Source: Rhodocyclaceae bacterium (GTDB lineage: Bacteria > Pseudomonadota > Gammaproteobacteria > Burkholderiales > Rhodocyclaceae). From it: a DNA stretch of 64,000 nucleotides. This document shows positions 38,180-47,825 of the stretch, one piece after another. Position 1 is the first letter of the stretch. Every line of letters starts with the position of its first letter. The DNA lies in contig JACFMQ010000003.1 in the NCBI GenBank assembly GCA_019455325.1, forward strand, positions 310,001 through 374,000. Reading direction: 5' to 3'. Made by a program: the position numbers and the translations under genes. The notes beneath the pieces were generated by a model. It was not told where the DNA came from and did not search any database. It saw nothing but the letters and a program-made list of their open reading frames with translations.

Positions 38180-38868
38180 GCGAAGGCGTCTACACCGAGG
38201 GCCGCGCCGGCCACATCCGCAGCTACGTGCTGCGCCAGGGCCGCGTCTCGAACGCGCAGCAGCGCCACTACGAGGAGATGATGCCGAGGATCGGCATCCC
38301 CTACGCGCCGGCGCCGCTCGACCTCGACGCCGCCTTCGGCCGCAGCGCGCCGAAGTTCCTCGAGATCGGCTGCGGCATGGGCGAGACCACGGCGGCGATC
38401 GCCGCCGCGCACCCGGAGAACGACTACCTCGGGCTGGAAGTGCACGCGCCCGGCGTCGGCAGCCTGTGCAAGCTGATCGCCGAGGGGAGCCTGACGAATC
38501 TGCGCGTCTGCCGGCACGACGCGGTCGAGGTGCTGCGCGACATGATCGGCGACGGCACGCTCGCCGGCGTGCACGTCTTCTTCCCCGACCCGTGGCCGAA
38601 GGCGCGGCACCACAAGCGTCGCCTGATCCAGCCGCCGCTGGTGGCGGCGCTGGCGGCGAAGCTGCAGCCGGGCGGCTACCTGCACTGCGCGACCGACTGG
38701 GAAAATTACGCCGAGCAGATGCTCGCCGTGCTTTCCGCCGAGCCGGCGCTGGCGAACACCGCCGACGGCTACGCGCCGCGGCCGGAGCACCGGCCGCTGA
38801 CCAAGTTCGAGCAGCGCGGCCTGCGCCTCGGGCACGGCGTCTGGGATCTGGTGTTCCGGAAGAAGTAG
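38176..38868 (+). CDS. trmB: tRNA (guanine-N7)-methyltransferase TrmB
   Basis: The product is 230 residues. SAM binding is shown by [11 protein letters not shown], and the family motif [20 protein letters not shown] is intact, as is the C-terminal TKFEQRG segment. It methylates G46 of tRNA. The thiS-thiG-trmB order is common in betaproteobacteria. Its stop lies four bases from that of the converging TonB-like gene. Confidence 0.95.
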   Translation: MSEGVYTEGRAGHIRSYVLRQGRVSNAQQRHYEEMMPRIGIPYAPAPLDLDAAFGRSAPKFLEIGCGMGETTAAIAAAHPENDYLGLEVHAPGVGSLCKLIAEGSLTNLRVCRHDAVEVLRDMIGDGTLAGVHVFFPDPWPKARHHKRRLIQPPLVAALAAKLQPGGYLHCATDWENYAEQMLAVLSAEPALANTADGYAPRPEHRPLTKFEQRGLRLGHGVWDLVFRKK

Positions 38869-38872
38869 CCGC

Positions 38873-39397
38873 TCACTGCAGGCGGAAGATCACGGGCAGG
38901 ATCAGCTCGCGCACGCCGACGCCGGGCAGCCGGCCCATGGCGAAGGCGGCCCGGATCGCCGCATCGTCGAGGATGGCGTGGCCGCTGGAGGCGGCGAGCT
39001 GCACGTCGTCGATGCCGCCGTCGGCGGCGAGCGCGAGGATCAGCCGGACCTCGCCTTCCAGCCCGCGGGCGATGGCCTCGGGCGGATAGTAGAGGTGCTC
39101 GGCGAGTTTTCGCTGCGCCGCCCGCACTTGCCGCGGCGCGGCCTTCGCCGGCGCCGCCGCGGGCTTTTCCGCGCTTCGCGGCACGGGCTCGGGCGGCGGG
39201 GCGAGCGGGCGCTCGCTCTCCTCGTCGAGCGTATTCTTCACGAGGGGCTCGACCGGCGCCGGCGCTTCGACCGGCGGCCGCAGCGTCGCATGCAGCGCCG
39301 ACGGCCTCTCCGGCGGCGGCGGACGGCCGCCGGCCAGCAGCGCCGCGTGCAACAGCAGCGAGGCGGCAAAGGCAGGAACGAGGCGGCGGTACGGCAT
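38873..39397 (-). CDS. TonB-like energy transducer
   Basis: The product is 174 residues with an N-terminal membrane anchor (LVPAFAASLLLHAALLAGG), a Pro/Glu/Ala-rich spacer and a C-terminal TonB domain (YYPPEAIARGLEGEVRLIL, DDAAIRAAFAMGRLPG). It is short for a TonB. No ExbB/ExbD genes lie beside it. The start at 39397 places the anchor at the N-terminus; upstream in-frame codons are not family-like. It diverges from the ankyrin gene. Confidence 0.8.
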   Translation of the reverse strand: MPYRRLVPAFAASLLLHAALLAGGRPPPPERPSALHATLRPPVEAPAPVEPLVKNTLDEESERPLAPPPEPVPRSAEKPAAAPAKAAPRQVRAAQRKLAEHLYYPPEAIARGLEGEVRLILALAADGGIDDVQLAASSGHAILDDAAIRAAFAMGRLPGVGVRELILPVIFRLQ

Positions 39398-39503
39398 GGC
39401 TGGATTGGGTCGGCGCGGCGCCGGTGGGAACGTGTCGTCGGGGCGGTGGGCGACGGGGCATTTTGGCAGAAAGTGGGGCGCGCGTCGCTCCGGAGGTGGC
39501 GTC

Positions 39504-40610
39504 ATGAACGGATGGACGAACAGGATCGCCGGCGCGCTGCTGGCGCTGTGGCTGGCGGTGCCGGCCTGGGCGGCGGCGCCCGATCCCGCCGTCTTCGGCA
39601 TCGCCGTCGAGCGCGGCGACCGGCGCCAGGTCGAAAAATGGCTCGACGAGGGCATGCCGCCCGACTACGTCGCCGACCGCATCGGCACCGGCCTGATGAT
39701 CGCCGCCTGGAACGGCGACATCGAGATGATGGAGCTGTTCATCGGCCGCGGCGCCAACCCGCGCCGCGCCAACCGCAACGGCGAGCAGGCGGTCCAGCTC
39801 GCCGCCTGGAACGGCCACGCCGCGGCCGTGCGCTGGCTGCTCGAACGCGGTTCCGCGCTCGACCGCGAGGACCGGCGCTGGACCGCGCTGCACTACGCGG
39901 TGTTCAACGGCCACGCCGAGCTGGCGCGCGAGCTGATCGGCCGCGGCGCCAACGTGAACGCCCGCTCGCCGAACGGTTCGACGCCGCTGATGCTGGCCGC
40001 GCGCGAAGGCCGCGAGGACATCGCCCGCCTGCTGCTCGACGCCGGCGCCGACGCGCGCGCGAAGAGCGACTGGGGCGACACCGCGCTCACCTTCGCCATG
40101 CGCTACGAGCACTACCGCCTCGGCAAGATGATCGCGCCGGCAGAGGAATTCGAGGCCGCGGCGAAGGCGCCGAAGGAGAGCTTCGGCGAACCGGTGCGCT
40201 CGGTCGCCGCGCCGTCGAAGATCGAGAACGCGCTGCGCCGCATCCGCGAGGCCGACGCCGCCGGCGCCGAGACCGGCGAGCTGCGCAAGGAGCTGCACGC
40301 GGCCATCGCCGAGTTCCGCGGCACGCCGACGCCGCAGGCGCTGATCGGGCCGAAGCTGATCAAGCCGACGCCGCCGCCGAGGGCGCTGATGATCACCGCC
40401 CGGCGCGCGCAGCCGCAGGGCGGCGAGCGCGTCGAGGTGGTGCCGGGCGAGGCCGGGCCGGGAACGGTCAGGGTGACGCCGACGCAGCCGGCAATCACGC
40501 CCAGCCGCATCGCCGACATCGTCCGCCGCATCCGCGTCGCCGAGGCGCAGGGCCTGCCGACCGAGGCATTGCGCCGCGAGCTCGACGAGGCGATGGCGAA
40601 GCTGAAGTAA
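39504..40610 (+). CDS. Secreted ankyrin-repeat protein
   Basis: The product is 368 residues. A signal peptide (LALWLAVPAWAAA) is followed by about five ankyrin repeats to about residue 210 (for example DRRWTALHYAVFNGHAELARELIGRGANV). The C-terminal part has charged helices and two related segments, KIENALRRIREADAAG and RIADIVRRIRVAEAQG. Ankyrin repeats mediate protein contacts, here in the periplasm. GGAGGTGG precedes the ATG. Partner unknown. Confidence 0.8.
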   Translation: MNGWTNRIAGALLALWLAVPAWAAAPDPAVFGIAVERGDRRQVEKWLDEGMPPDYVADRIGTGLMIAAWNGDIEMMELFIGRGANPRRANRNGEQAVQLAAWNGHAAAVRWLLERGSALDREDRRWTALHYAVFNGHAELARELIGRGANVNARSPNGSTPLMLAAREGREDIARLLLDAGADARAKSDWGDTALTFAMRYEHYRLGKMIAPAEEFEAAAKAPKESFGEPVRSVAAPSKIENALRRIREADAAGAETGELRKELHAAIAEFRGTPTPQALIGPKLIKPTPPPRALMITARRAQPQGGERVEVVPGEAGPGTVRVTPTQPAITPSRIADIVRRIRVAEAQGLPTEALRRELDEAMAKLK

Positions 40611-40622
40611 GCCCGGAAAATC

Positions 40623-41000
40623 TCAGAAGACCAGCGTCCGCCACTCCGGATCGAGCGCGCGCGCGACGAAGGCGGTGGCGCCGGCCTGACCGGCGAATTC
40701 GGCGATCGTCGCCTCGCCGTCGCCGACGTATTCCCGCCAGGCCATGCTGCAGGCGAGGAAGCGGGCGCCGCCCTGCGCCGCGTCCTGCATGAATTCGTAG
40801 ACGCTGCGGCCGCCGCGTTCGGAGCTGCTGCGCCCGGCCGCCTCGCCGGCGACGAGCAGGCGCACCGAACGGCCGGCGAAATGGATTTCCACCTCGGCGT
40901 CGAGCGCCGCCGCCGCGGCAGCGTAGACGAAGGGCGCTGCCGCTAGGTCGGGGCGCTCGGGCTCGGTCGACCAGAGCAGGATGGCCAGCCGGCCGCTCAT
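40623..41000 (-). CDS. DsrE/DsrF-like family protein
   Basis: The product is 125 residues with an alpha/beta DsrE-like fold: LAILLWSTEPERPDLAAAPFVYAAAAAALDAEVEIHF, then a central ARFLACSMAW with a cysteine at the place where DsrE-type proteins carry sulfur. The end is short. It lies 31 bases behind a GcvH-like gene in the same direction; such pairs occur in sulfur-trafficking or lipoate-linked contexts. Function unproven. Confidence 0.7.
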   Translation of the reverse strand: MSGRLAILLWSTEPERPDLAAAPFVYAAAAAALDAEVEIHFAGRSVRLLVAGEAAGRSSSERGGRSVYEFMQDAAQGGARFLACSMAWREYVGDGEATIAEFAGQAGATAFVARALDPEWRTLVF

Positions 41001-41031
41001 CCCGCCCTCCGCATCCGGCCGGCCGCGCTTC

Positions 41032-41460
41032 TCATGCGAAGCTCGCCGCCGGCTCGACCGTGCGCACGTGCGCCCGGTAGGCGGCGGCGTCGACCAGGCG
41101 CGCGCGGTCCGTCGCCCAGTCGCGCGCCGTGCCGCGCACCAGCCAGGCGGCGTACGGGTCGACGTTGATCGGCCCGGGGCGCGCCTCCAGCGCCTCGTTG
41201 ATCTCCCGCAGCGTGAAGGCGCAGGGCGCGTGCACGGCGAGCACGGTCTTGGCGCTCTCGACCGTGCCCAGCCCGCGCCCGGCGTCGACCTCGGCGCCCT
41301 TCGGCTTCGCCGTGAAGGCGATGATCTCGCCGGCGAGGAAGACGCCGAAGGCGGTGATGCCGATCGTCACCTCCTCGCCGTCGGCGCGCACCCACATGTC
41401 GTAGCGCGTGTCGTAGAGGAGGCCGTCGGGAACGGCGCCGCGAAAGGGCGGGCGGGGCAT
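41032..41460 (-). CDS. GcvH-like lipoyl-domain protein
   Basis: The product is 142 residues with the hammerhead fold of glycine cleavage H protein: GLLYDTRYDMWVRADGEEV, FGVFLAGEIIAFT and the lipoylation motif VESAKTVLAVHAPC. The lysine is present. No gcvT or gcvP lies nearby, so it is probably not the housekeeping H protein. It follows an H-NS-like gene by 15 bases and precedes a DsrE-like gene, which suggests a lipoate-linked sulfur or redox carrier (inference). Confidence 0.72.
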   Translation of the reverse strand: MPRPPFRGAVPDGLLYDTRYDMWVRADGEEVTIGITAFGVFLAGEIIAFTAKPKGAEVDAGRGLGTVESAKTVLAVHAPCAFTLREINEALEARPGPINVDPYAAWLVRGTARDWATDRARLVDAAAYRAHVRTVEPAASFA

Positions 41461-41475
41461 ACCCGGCGGCCGGGA

Positions 41476-41781
41476 TCAGCCGGCGATGCGGAAGCGGTCG
41501 CGCGACTGGCCCTGCGCCTCCAGCGCGGCCAGCCACTTCGGCGTACGGCCGCGGCCGGACCAGGTTTCGCCGTTCGGACCGCGGAAGACGGCGGCAACGG
41601 TCGTCTTCGCCCTGCCCCTGGCCGCGCCGGCCTTGAAGCCGCAGTCCTCGGCGGACAGGCCGTGATCGGCGACGAGCTTCTTCACGGCGGCGATGGCCTC
41701 GGACTTCTCGGCGCGCCGCGCCGCAGCGATCTGGCGGTCGAGTTCGGCGCGCTGGGCAAGCAGTTCCTGATAGCTGGACAT
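41476..41781 (-). CDS. H-NS family nucleoid protein
   Basis: The product is 101 residues. The N-terminal coiled coil (LLAQRAELDRQIAAARRAEKSEAI) serves oligomerisation, and the C-terminal AT-hook-like motif TWSGRGRTPKWLAAL binds the minor groove of AT-rich DNA. Length and layout fit betaproteobacterial H-NS/MvaT-like histones. The ATG at 41781 fits the family. The upstream 350 bases are unusually AT-rich, compatible with autoregulation. Confidence 0.88.
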   Translation of the reverse strand: MSSYQELLAQRAELDRQIAAARRAEKSEAIAAVKKLVADHGLSAEDCGFKAGAARGRAKTTVAAVFRGPNGETWSGRGRTPKWLAALEAQGQSRDRFRIAG

Positions 41782-42135
41782 GTTTTTTCCTCTGTTTGAA
41801 CGTTTGAATCGGAAGGGGGATTTCATCGATGGGCGAATCGATTTCCGACGTACGGGTTTTCGATCACGCCAACGATAATATTTATTTTATTGGAAATAAT
41901 GAAGATCCGGAAACGAATCGGCGCCGTTTGCGCGGATCGGCTGCGGCTTCGAATACGAAAAGCCATATCGGCGAGCCGCTTCGGACCAATCCGACATCGC
42001 CATCGTCCGCGTATTTGCGCATCATTTTGCATATGCGCAAGCCGATGATAATGAATGGCTATTTTCTTTTGCAGGCGGCCGGGAAAATGTTATCCGGGCA
42101 TGCCCCGCCGATGTCGGGATCGGCGGGGCGCCGTC
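41782..42135. other. AT-rich intergenic region upstream of the H-NS gene
   Basis: This stretch has far more A+T than its neighbours, with runs such as ATAATATTTATTTTATTGG near 41876. I see no convincing gene; the 122-codon plus-strand frame at 41829 has no family features and would run into the tRNA gene antisense. It probably holds the H-NS gene promoter and binding sites. Confidence 0.5.
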
Positions 42136-42138
42136 TGG

Positions 42139-42231
42139 CGGAAGAGAGCGGGAGTCGAACCCACCAGGGACCGTCTGACGGCCCCTGCCGGTTTTGAAGA
42201 CCGGCCGCCCCACCGGGGAACGATCTCTTCC
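42139..42231 (-). tRNA. selC: Selenocysteine tRNA, anticodon TCA
   Basis: On the minus strand GGAAGAGA pairs with TCTCTTCC as an eight-base acceptor stem, one longer than usual. The anticodon loop is CTTCAAA with anticodon TCA, and a long variable arm (GGGGCCGTC…GACGGTCCC) follows. The T loop is TTCGACT, the discriminator is G, and CCA is encoded at 42138-42136. The total of 93 bases fits tRNA-Sec. It lies ten bases behind selB on the same strand. Confidence 0.95.
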
Positions 42232-42241
42232 GTTGTTCCGG

Positions 42242-44179
42242 TCACTGCATTTTCCATTGCCGCGGCGCGGCGTTTTCTCGCAGCGCATGTTCATCCTTGG
42301 CGCCGCGCGCATCGCGGACGCGCCGAGTGTAGCCGATGCGATCAAAGAATTCGAGAATGTGGATGGCCACCTTGCGGCCGCCGCCGATGCGGTCGCGCAG
42401 GTCGGCGGCGCGCGCGGCGCCGTGCTCCCGGCACAGTTCGGCGACGATCGCCGCCAGCCGTTCGACCGCGTCGTCGGTGAAGTAGTGGTCGAGCGCCACC
42501 GGATAGAGGCGGCCGCTGCGCGCGGTGCGCTTCATCAGCGCGCGCACGGCGTCCTCGGCCAAGCCCGCCGCCCTGGCGACATCGCGCACGCGCGGCGGCT
42601 GGAACGGCGCCGCGTCGAGCAGCGGCGCCAGCGTGCGCCAGAGGTCGGCGTCGGCCGCCGACAGCGTCGCCCGGTGCTCGGGCAGGTGCAGCCAGCTCGA
42701 CGTCTGGGCGATGCGGCCGGCGGCCAGCGCCTCGTCGACGAGGCGGTCGAAGGCGGCGCGGGCGAGCGTCGGCGAGCTCAGCCGGCGCAGGCGCTCATGT
42801 TCGGCGCCGAGCATGTCCGGCGCGCGTTCGTGCTCGGCGGCGAGCGCGGCGACGAGCTTCTCGGCGAGCGCCGTCCACGCCGCCGGCGCGAAACCGAGCG
42901 CGCCCTCGCGCGCATCGACGCGCACCAGCTCGCTCGCCGCCCACAGGCGGGCGGCTTCGTCGTCGGTCAGGTTCCAGCCCTGCGCGAAGCGGTCGAGGAG
43001 CACGCCGGTCGGGCTCGCCGCCAGTTGCTGCGCCAGCGTCGCCGCCAAGTCGCCGGCGGCGGCGGTGGCGAGCGCGGCGAGCCGCGCCGGCGCGCGCTTG
43101 TGCCGCGTCGGCGGGAAGACGTCGAGGACCCGGCCGCCGGCCAGCGTGCGGCTGGCCGAGGCGTCGCGCAGGATGAAGCGGTCGCCGCCGACGCAGACCA
43201 GCGGCCGGTCGAGGAGCAGCTCGGCGAGCGCCTCGGCGCCCGGCGCCAGCGCGTCGCCTTCGAGCAGCGCGACGCGGCCGGTGACGTCCTCGGCGCCGAG
43301 GTGCACGTGCACCGAAGTCCAGTGGCGCAGCGCCTGCGCCTCGCCGCGCGCCAGGCGCAGCGTCGCCGCGAAGCGGTCGAGCGGCAGGTGCTGGCGCGCA
43401 TCGAGCGCCCACATGCCGCGGCGGATGGCCTCGCGCGGGAAGTCGCCGGCGAGGTTGAGGGCGACGCGCTCACCGGCGTGACCGCTTTCCGCCGGCCGGT
43501 CCTGCGCGTGCAGGCCGCGCACGCGCGCGGCGAGGCCGGGCGGCGAGACGGTCAGCGCGTCGCCGACGCGCACGCTGCCGGAGAAGACGGTGCCGGTGAC
43601 GACGGTGCCGATGCCGGAGAGCGTGAAGCAGCGGTCGATGGCCAGCCGGAAGCGGCCGGCCAGCCGCGCGTCGCCGGTCTCCCGCGCCGCTGCTTCGAGG
43701 TGCGCGCGCAGCTCGGCGATGCCGTTGCCGGTGCGCGCGGCGACCGGGAACACCGGCGCGCCGGCGAGCGCGCTGCCGGCGAGCAGCGCCTGCACCTCGG
43801 CGGCGGCCGCCGCCTGCCGCTCGGGCGTCGCCGCGTCGCACTTGGTCAGCGCTACGGCGCCGCGGCGGATGCCGAGCAGGTCGGCGATGGCCAGGTGCTC
43901 GCGCGTCTGCGGCATCGGCCCGTCGTCGGCGGCGACGACGAGCAGCAGGAAGTCGATGCCGGTGGCACCGGCGAGCATGTTGTGGATCAGCTTCTCGTGG
44001 CCGGGCACGTCGACGAAGCCGAGCGTGCCGCCGTCGGCGGTCGGCGCGTAGGCATAGCCGAGGTCGACGGTGATGCCGCGCGCCTTCTCCTCGGGCAGGC
44101 GGTCGCCGTCGACGCCGGTGAGGGCCTTCACCAGCGTCGTCTTGCCGTGGTCGATGTGGCCGGCGGTGCCGACGATCAT
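42242..44179 (-). CDS. selB: Selenocysteine-specific elongation factor SelB
   Basis: The product is 645 residues. The GTPase domain shows [20 protein letters not shown] and TKCD; domains II and III follow; the C-terminal winged helices (from about 380) bind the SECIS hairpin. It brings Sec-tRNA to in-frame UGA codons, such as that in fdnG here. It is followed by the tRNA-Sec gene and preceded, 39 bases away, by a flavoprotein gene. Confidence 0.96.
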   Translation of the reverse strand: MIVGTAGHIDHGKTTLVKALTGVDGDRLPEEKARGITVDLGYAYAPTADGGTLGFVDVPGHEKLIHNMLAGATGIDFLLLVVAADDGPMPQTREHLAIADLLGIRRGAVALTKCDAATPERQAAAAAEVQALLAGSALAGAPVFPVAARTGNGIAELRAHLEAAARETGDARLAGRFRLAIDRCFTLSGIGTVVTGTVFSGSVRVGDALTVSPPGLAARVRGLHAQDRPAESGHAGERVALNLAGDFPREAIRRGMWALDARQHLPLDRFAATLRLARGEAQALRHWTSVHVHLGAEDVTGRVALLEGDALAPGAEALAELLLDRPLVCVGGDRFILRDASASRTLAGGRVLDVFPPTRHKRAPARLAALATAAAGDLAATLAQQLAASPTGVLLDRFAQGWNLTDDEAARLWAASELVRVDAREGALGFAPAAWTALAEKLVAALAAEHERAPDMLGAEHERLRRLSSPTLARAAFDRLVDEALAAGRIAQTSSWLHLPEHRATLSAADADLWRTLAPLLDAAPFQPPRVRDVARAAGLAEDAVRALMKRTARSGRLYPVALDHYFTDDAVERLAAIVAELCREHGAARAADLRDRIGGGRKVAIHILEFFDRIGYTRRVRDARGAKDEHALRENAAPRQWKMQ

Positions 44180-44218
44180 GGCGCCGCCCGCCTGTCCGGG
44201 GAGAAGGTTTGCATCGTC

Positions 44219-45565
44219 TTAGCCGAACATGTCCTCGTACATGCGGCCGGCCCACTGGAAATCCTCCGTCACCAGCTCGGCCCGGCGGAAGTTGTCGTCG
44301 AGTTGGTCCTGGATGATCACGCCCTTGTCGTCGATGTGGTACTTGAAGCGCACGGCGATGTCCTCGCGCGGCGAGGCGTTGACCATCATGAAGCAGAGGT
44401 TGTCCGGCAGCGCGGCCTGCGGCGTCTTGCCGGCGGCGCGGTCGGCGATGTAGCGGGCGACGATGCGCGCGTGCGCGTTGGCGACGTGGCCGGCCTTCGG
44501 GTAGAAGTGGAACTGCGGCGAGACGAGGCCGACGGCGTCGCCGATCACGTAGACGTCCGGATCGTCCTTCAGGTTGAGGAAGAGCGGGTCGACCGCCGAC
44601 CAGCCGGTCGGCCTGCCCTCGGCGTTCTGGCCGATGGTACCGGCCTTCCAGGCCATGTCGCCGGCCTGGTGCGGCGCCATCAGGATGGCGTGGTCGAAGC
44701 GGAAGTCGCCGGCGGCGGTCTTGATCTGCCGGTTGAACGGATCGACCTCCTTGATGCCGGCCTTCGGCACGTAGGTGATCTGGTCCTTGTAGAGGTTGGC
44801 GAAGGCTTCCTGGAAGCCGTCGGTGATCGGCCGCGGGCTGTCCTTCGGATCGAGGATGATGATGCGGCCCTTGATCTTCTCCGTCTTCAGCTTCCAGGCG
44901 ATCAGGCAGGCGCGCTCGTAGGGCGACGGCGGACAGCGGTGCGGCGGCGGCGGCAGCGTCATCACCAGGTCGCCGCCCTTGAAGTTCATGATGCCCTGCT
45001 TGAGGATGTGGTGCTCGGCGTTGGCGATGTAGGCCGCCGGGTATTTCGCGCGCGTGTATTCGGCGGCGCGGCGGTCGCCGCCGAACCAGGCTTCGTAGTT
45101 GTAGCGGATGCCGGCGGCGACGATCAGGTAGTCGTAGTCGACCCAGCCCTGGGCGGTGACCACGCGCTTCCTGTCGCGCTCGAAGCCGATCACCTCGGTC
45201 TGCACGAACTGGTAGCCGTACCTGGCGGCGACGTCGAGGTAGCTGAAGGTGAGGAAGTTGCTGTCGACGACGTCGATCAGCCACTTGTTGCTCATCGGGC
45301 ACGAGAAGAAGATCGGGTTGCGTTCGAGCACCACGACGTCGAGCGACGGGTCGTTCTGCTTCAGGTGCCTGGCGGCGCTGATGCCGCCCCAGCCGCCGCC
45401 GCAGACGACCACGCGTTTGCCCTGCGCCTTCGGCAGCAGCGGACCGCTGGCGTTGGCGATCAGCGGCGGCAGCGGCGTCGCCGGCTGGGCGGCGGCGCTG
45501 CCGGCAACGGTGGCGGCGCCGAGCGCGCCGGCCGAGGCGATGAATTCTCGTCGAGTCAGTTTCAT
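44219..45565 (-). CDS. FCSD/sulfide:quinone-type FAD oxidoreductase with Tat signal
   Basis: The product is 448 residues. A twin-arginine signal ([15 protein letters not shown]) indicates periplasmic export. FAD motifs are [17 protein letters not shown] and VIGDAVG near the C-terminus. A cysteine at [11 protein letters not shown] matches the redox cysteine region of flavocytochrome c sulfide dehydrogenase flavoproteins (FccB/SoxF). No cytochrome partner gene is adjacent. It sits oddly between selA and selB. It probably oxidises a sulfur compound; a link to selenium is speculation. Confidence 0.82.
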   Translation of the reverse strand: MKLTRREFIASAGALGAATVAGSAAAQPATPLPPLIANASGPLLPKAQGKRVVVCGGGWGGISAARHLKQNDPSLDVVVLERNPIFFSCPMSNKWLIDVVDSNFLTFSYLDVAARYGYQFVQTEVIGFERDRKRVVTAQGWVDYDYLIVAAGIRYNYEAWFGGDRRAAEYTRAKYPAAYIANAEHHILKQGIMNFKGGDLVMTLPPPPHRCPPSPYERACLIAWKLKTEKIKGRIIILDPKDSPRPITDGFQEAFANLYKDQITYVPKAGIKEVDPFNRQIKTAAGDFRFDHAILMAPHQAGDMAWKAGTIGQNAEGRPTGWSAVDPLFLNLKDDPDVYVIGDAVGLVSPQFHFYPKAGHVANAHARIVARYIADRAAGKTPQAALPDNLCFMMVNASPREDIAVRFKYHIDDKGVIIQDQLDDNFRRAELVTEDFQWAGRMYEDMFG

Positions 45566-45694
45566 GGCAAGTCTCCTCCTTGGTTGAACACCCGCACACG
45601 GAGTCAGTGCGGGAATACGATGATCCGTCGCCGGACCGGGGGAAGCGGCGGGCGGTGCTCAGACCGCCGCGCGAGGCCGCATCCCGCATGCTTT

Positions 45695-45721
45695 CGCGGC
45701 GGCGTCGGGGACGCCGCCGCG
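45695..45721 (-). terminator. GC-rich hairpin after selA
   Basis: Perfect 12-base arms CGCGGCGGCGTC / GACGCCGCCGCG around a three-base loop start eight bases after the selA stop. No T-run follows, so it may be a weak terminator or an mRNA end-protector. Confidence 0.5.
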
Positions 45722-45728
45722 ACAATCT

Positions 45729-47153
45729 CTAGCTTTCTTCCTCCGCGCGCAGTTGCGCGACGAAGCGCGCTTCGTCGGCCGGGTCCAGGCAGCGCAGGTC
45801 GAGGCGCAGCGCGTCCTCGGCGATGCGCCCGACGACCGGCTGCGGCAGACCGCGCAGGCGCGCTTCCAGCGCCGCCAGCCGCTTGCCCGGCCGCTTGCCG
45901 GGGTAGCGCACGACCAGCGCCGCCGAGGCCAGCCGCTCGACCGGCAGCGCGCCGCTGCCGATCTGGCTCATCGCCGGTTCGATCGACACCTCCGCGTCCG
46001 CGCCGGCGAAGTCGGCGAGCGCCGGGCACAGGCGCTCGGCCTGCGCCGCGATGTCGTGCTCGCCGCGCGTCAGCAGCCTGAGCGTCGGCAGGCGCTGCGC
46101 CAGGCGGTCCGGGTCGCGGTACAGGCGCAGCGTCGCTTCCAGCGCGGCGAGCGTCACCTTGCCGACGCGCAGCGCGCGCTTCAGCGGGTTCTTCTTGATC
46201 TTGGCGATCAGCTCCCGGCGGCCGACCAGGATGCCGGCCTGCGGGCCGCCGAGCAGCTTGTCGCCGGAGAAGGTGACGAGGTCGGCGCCGGCGGCGAGCG
46301 AATCCTGCGGCGTCGGCTCCTGGGGCAGGCGCCAGCGCGCGAAGTCGGTGAGCGTGCCGCTGCCGAGGTCGACCATGAAGGGCAGGCCGTGCGCGTGCGC
46401 GATGGCCGCCACCTCGGCCTCGTCGACCGTCTTGGTGAAGCCGACGACGGCGTAGTTCGAGGCGTGCACCTTCATCAGCAGCGCCGTCTTCGCCGTGATC
46501 GCGTCGGCGTAGTCCTTGGCGTGCGTGCGGTTGGTAGTGCCGATCTCGACCAGCTTCGCGCCGGCGCGGCGCATGATGTCCGGCACGCGGAAAGCGCCGC
46601 CGATCTCGACCAGCTCGCCGCGCGAGACCACGGCCTCCTTGCCCTTGGCCAGCGTGTCGAGCGCCAGCAGCACGGCGGCGGCGTTGTTGTTGACGACGGT
46701 GGCGGCGAAGTCGTTTGCCCGCTCGCCCATGGCCGCCGCGAGAATCTCGGCGAGCAGCGGCTCGACCAGCGCATCGCGGTCGCCGCGGCCGCCGTCGGCG
46801 AGATCGTATTCGAGCGCGCACGGCGCGGCGGCGGCGACGGCCATGGCCGCGATCGCCTCCGGCGCCAGCAGCGCGCGGCCGAGGTTGGTGTGCAGCACGG
46901 TGCCGGTGAGGTTGAACACCGGCCGCAGGTTCGGCTGCGCCAGCCGCTCGGCGCGCGCCACGGCGGCCGCGGCGAGCGCCTCGACGTCCGGCGCAAGGTG
47001 TCCGGCGCGCACCAGTTCGCGGGCGGCGGCAAGCTCGGCGCGGGCGCAGTCGGTGAGCGGCTGGCGGCCGTGGCGGACGATGGCGTCGGCGATCGACGGC
47101 AGCGCCAGCAGGCGATCGACGGAAGGAAGCTGCGCGAGGTTCGTCTGTGTCAT
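45729..47153 (-). CDS. selA: L-seryl-tRNA(Sec) selenium transferase SelA
   Basis: The product is 474 residues. The PLP lysine lies in [14 protein letters not shown], and the N-terminal tRNA-binding part LPSVDRLL is present. It converts Ser-tRNA(Sec) to Sec-tRNA(Sec) with selenophosphate. The start at 47153 ([13 protein letters not shown]) fits the family; a longer frame from 47216 does not. Its start codon and upstream leader lie in the left copy of a 28-bp direct repeat, so its 5' side has been separated from fdhE by an inserted toxin-antitoxin module. Confidence 0.95.
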   Translation of the reverse strand: MTQTNLAQLPSVDRLLALPSIADAIVRHGRQPLTDCARAELAAARELVRAGHLAPDVEALAAAAVARAERLAQPNLRPVFNLTGTVLHTNLGRALLAPEAIAAMAVAAAAPCALEYDLADGGRGDRDALVEPLLAEILAAAMGERANDFAATVVNNNAAAVLLALDTLAKGKEAVVSRGELVEIGGAFRVPDIMRRAGAKLVEIGTTNRTHAKDYADAITAKTALLMKVHASNYAVVGFTKTVDEAEVAAIAHAHGLPFMVDLGSGTLTDFARWRLPQEPTPQDSLAAGADLVTFSGDKLLGGPQAGILVGRRELIAKIKKNPLKRALRVGKVTLAALEATLRLYRDPDRLAQRLPTLRLLTRGEHDIAAQAERLCPALADFAGADAEVSIEPAMSQIGSGALPVERLASAALVVRYPGKRPGKRLAALEARLRGLPQPVVGRIAEDALRLDLRCLDPADEARFVAQLRAEEES

Positions 47154-47263
47154 GGCTTTCACCCGGACCGGGCAGAAAAGGTCGATCGGAAGCGTTCGGC
47201 TTGTGCTCGGCCCCACCCGGGCTTACAGTAAGGATGTAATGCAAGCCGACCGGAGGAAGCATC

Positions 47264-47494
47264 ATGACGACGATCACCAAGATCACCAGCAAGGGGCAGA
47301 CCACCATTCCACAGAGCGTACGCGCCGCGCTCAAGGTGGGAGCGGGCGACCTGATCGCCTGGGAAATCGGCAGCGACGGCAGCGCGACGGTGCGCCGGGT
47401 GCAGCCGCTGGACATCGAGTACCTGAAGGCGGTGCAGGGCACCCTGAGCGAATGGCACTGCGCCGAGGACGAGGCCGCCTATCGTGACCTTTGA
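47264..47494 (+). CDS. AbrB/MazE-type antitoxin
   Basis: The product is 76 residues with an N-terminal swapped-hairpin AbrB DNA-binding domain (ITKITSKGQTTIPQSVRAAL) and a short C-terminal tail that would bind the toxin. GGAGGAAGC precedes the ATG. Its end overlaps the toxin gene by 11 bases. It should repress the pair and neutralise the toxin. Confidence 0.85.
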   Translation: MTTITKITSKGQTTIPQSVRAALKVGAGDLIAWEIGSDGSATVRRVQPLDIEYLKAVQGTLSEWHCAEDEAAYRDL

Positions 47495-47825
47495 ACGCTT
47501 CGCCGTCGTCCGCGTCCCTTTCCCGTTCACCGACCGGGATGCCGCCAAGAACCGTCCGGCGCTGGTGCTTTCGGCCAACGAGGATTTCAATGCCCCGGCC
47601 GGACATTCGGTGATGGCGATGATCACCTCGGCAGGCAATCCGCCCTGGCCGCTCGACTGTCCGATCGCCGACCTGACGGCCGCCGGCCTGCCCGCCCCTT
47701 CCAAGGTGCGCTTCAAGCTTTTCACGCTCGACCATCGGCTGGTGCGCGGGCAGCTCGGCACGCTGGCCCCCGCCGACCGCGAACGGGTACGGCGCGGCCT
47801 GGAGCGCCTGTTGGCCGTCGACTGA
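47484..47825 (+). CDS. MazF/PemK-type endoribonuclease toxin
   Basis: The product is 113 residues. The PemK-like beta-barrel shows VVRVPFPFTDRDAAKNRPALVLS near the N-terminus and PSKVRFKLFTLDHRLV in the centre, the conserved MazF pattern. MazF toxins cut mRNA at short motifs. It overlaps its antitoxin gene, and the pair is inserted antisense to the selA/fdhE direction. Confidence 0.85.
   Translation: MTFERFAVVRVPFPFTDRDAAKNRPALVLSANEDFNAPAGHSVMAMITSAGNPPWPLDCPIADLTAAGLPAPSKVRFKLFTLDHRLVRGQLGTLAPADRERVRRGLERLLAVD

Noticed and set aside
41829-42197. Plus-strand 122-codon frame upstream of selB
   Set aside because: It runs antisense into the tRNA-Sec gene and has no protein-like features; the region is AT-rich regulatory DNA.
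42194-46081. A 1295-codon plus-strand open frame opposite selB and the flavoprotein
   Set aside because: It is antisense to SelB and FCSD-type genes with full family motifs. Its length follows from GC skew at codon positions.
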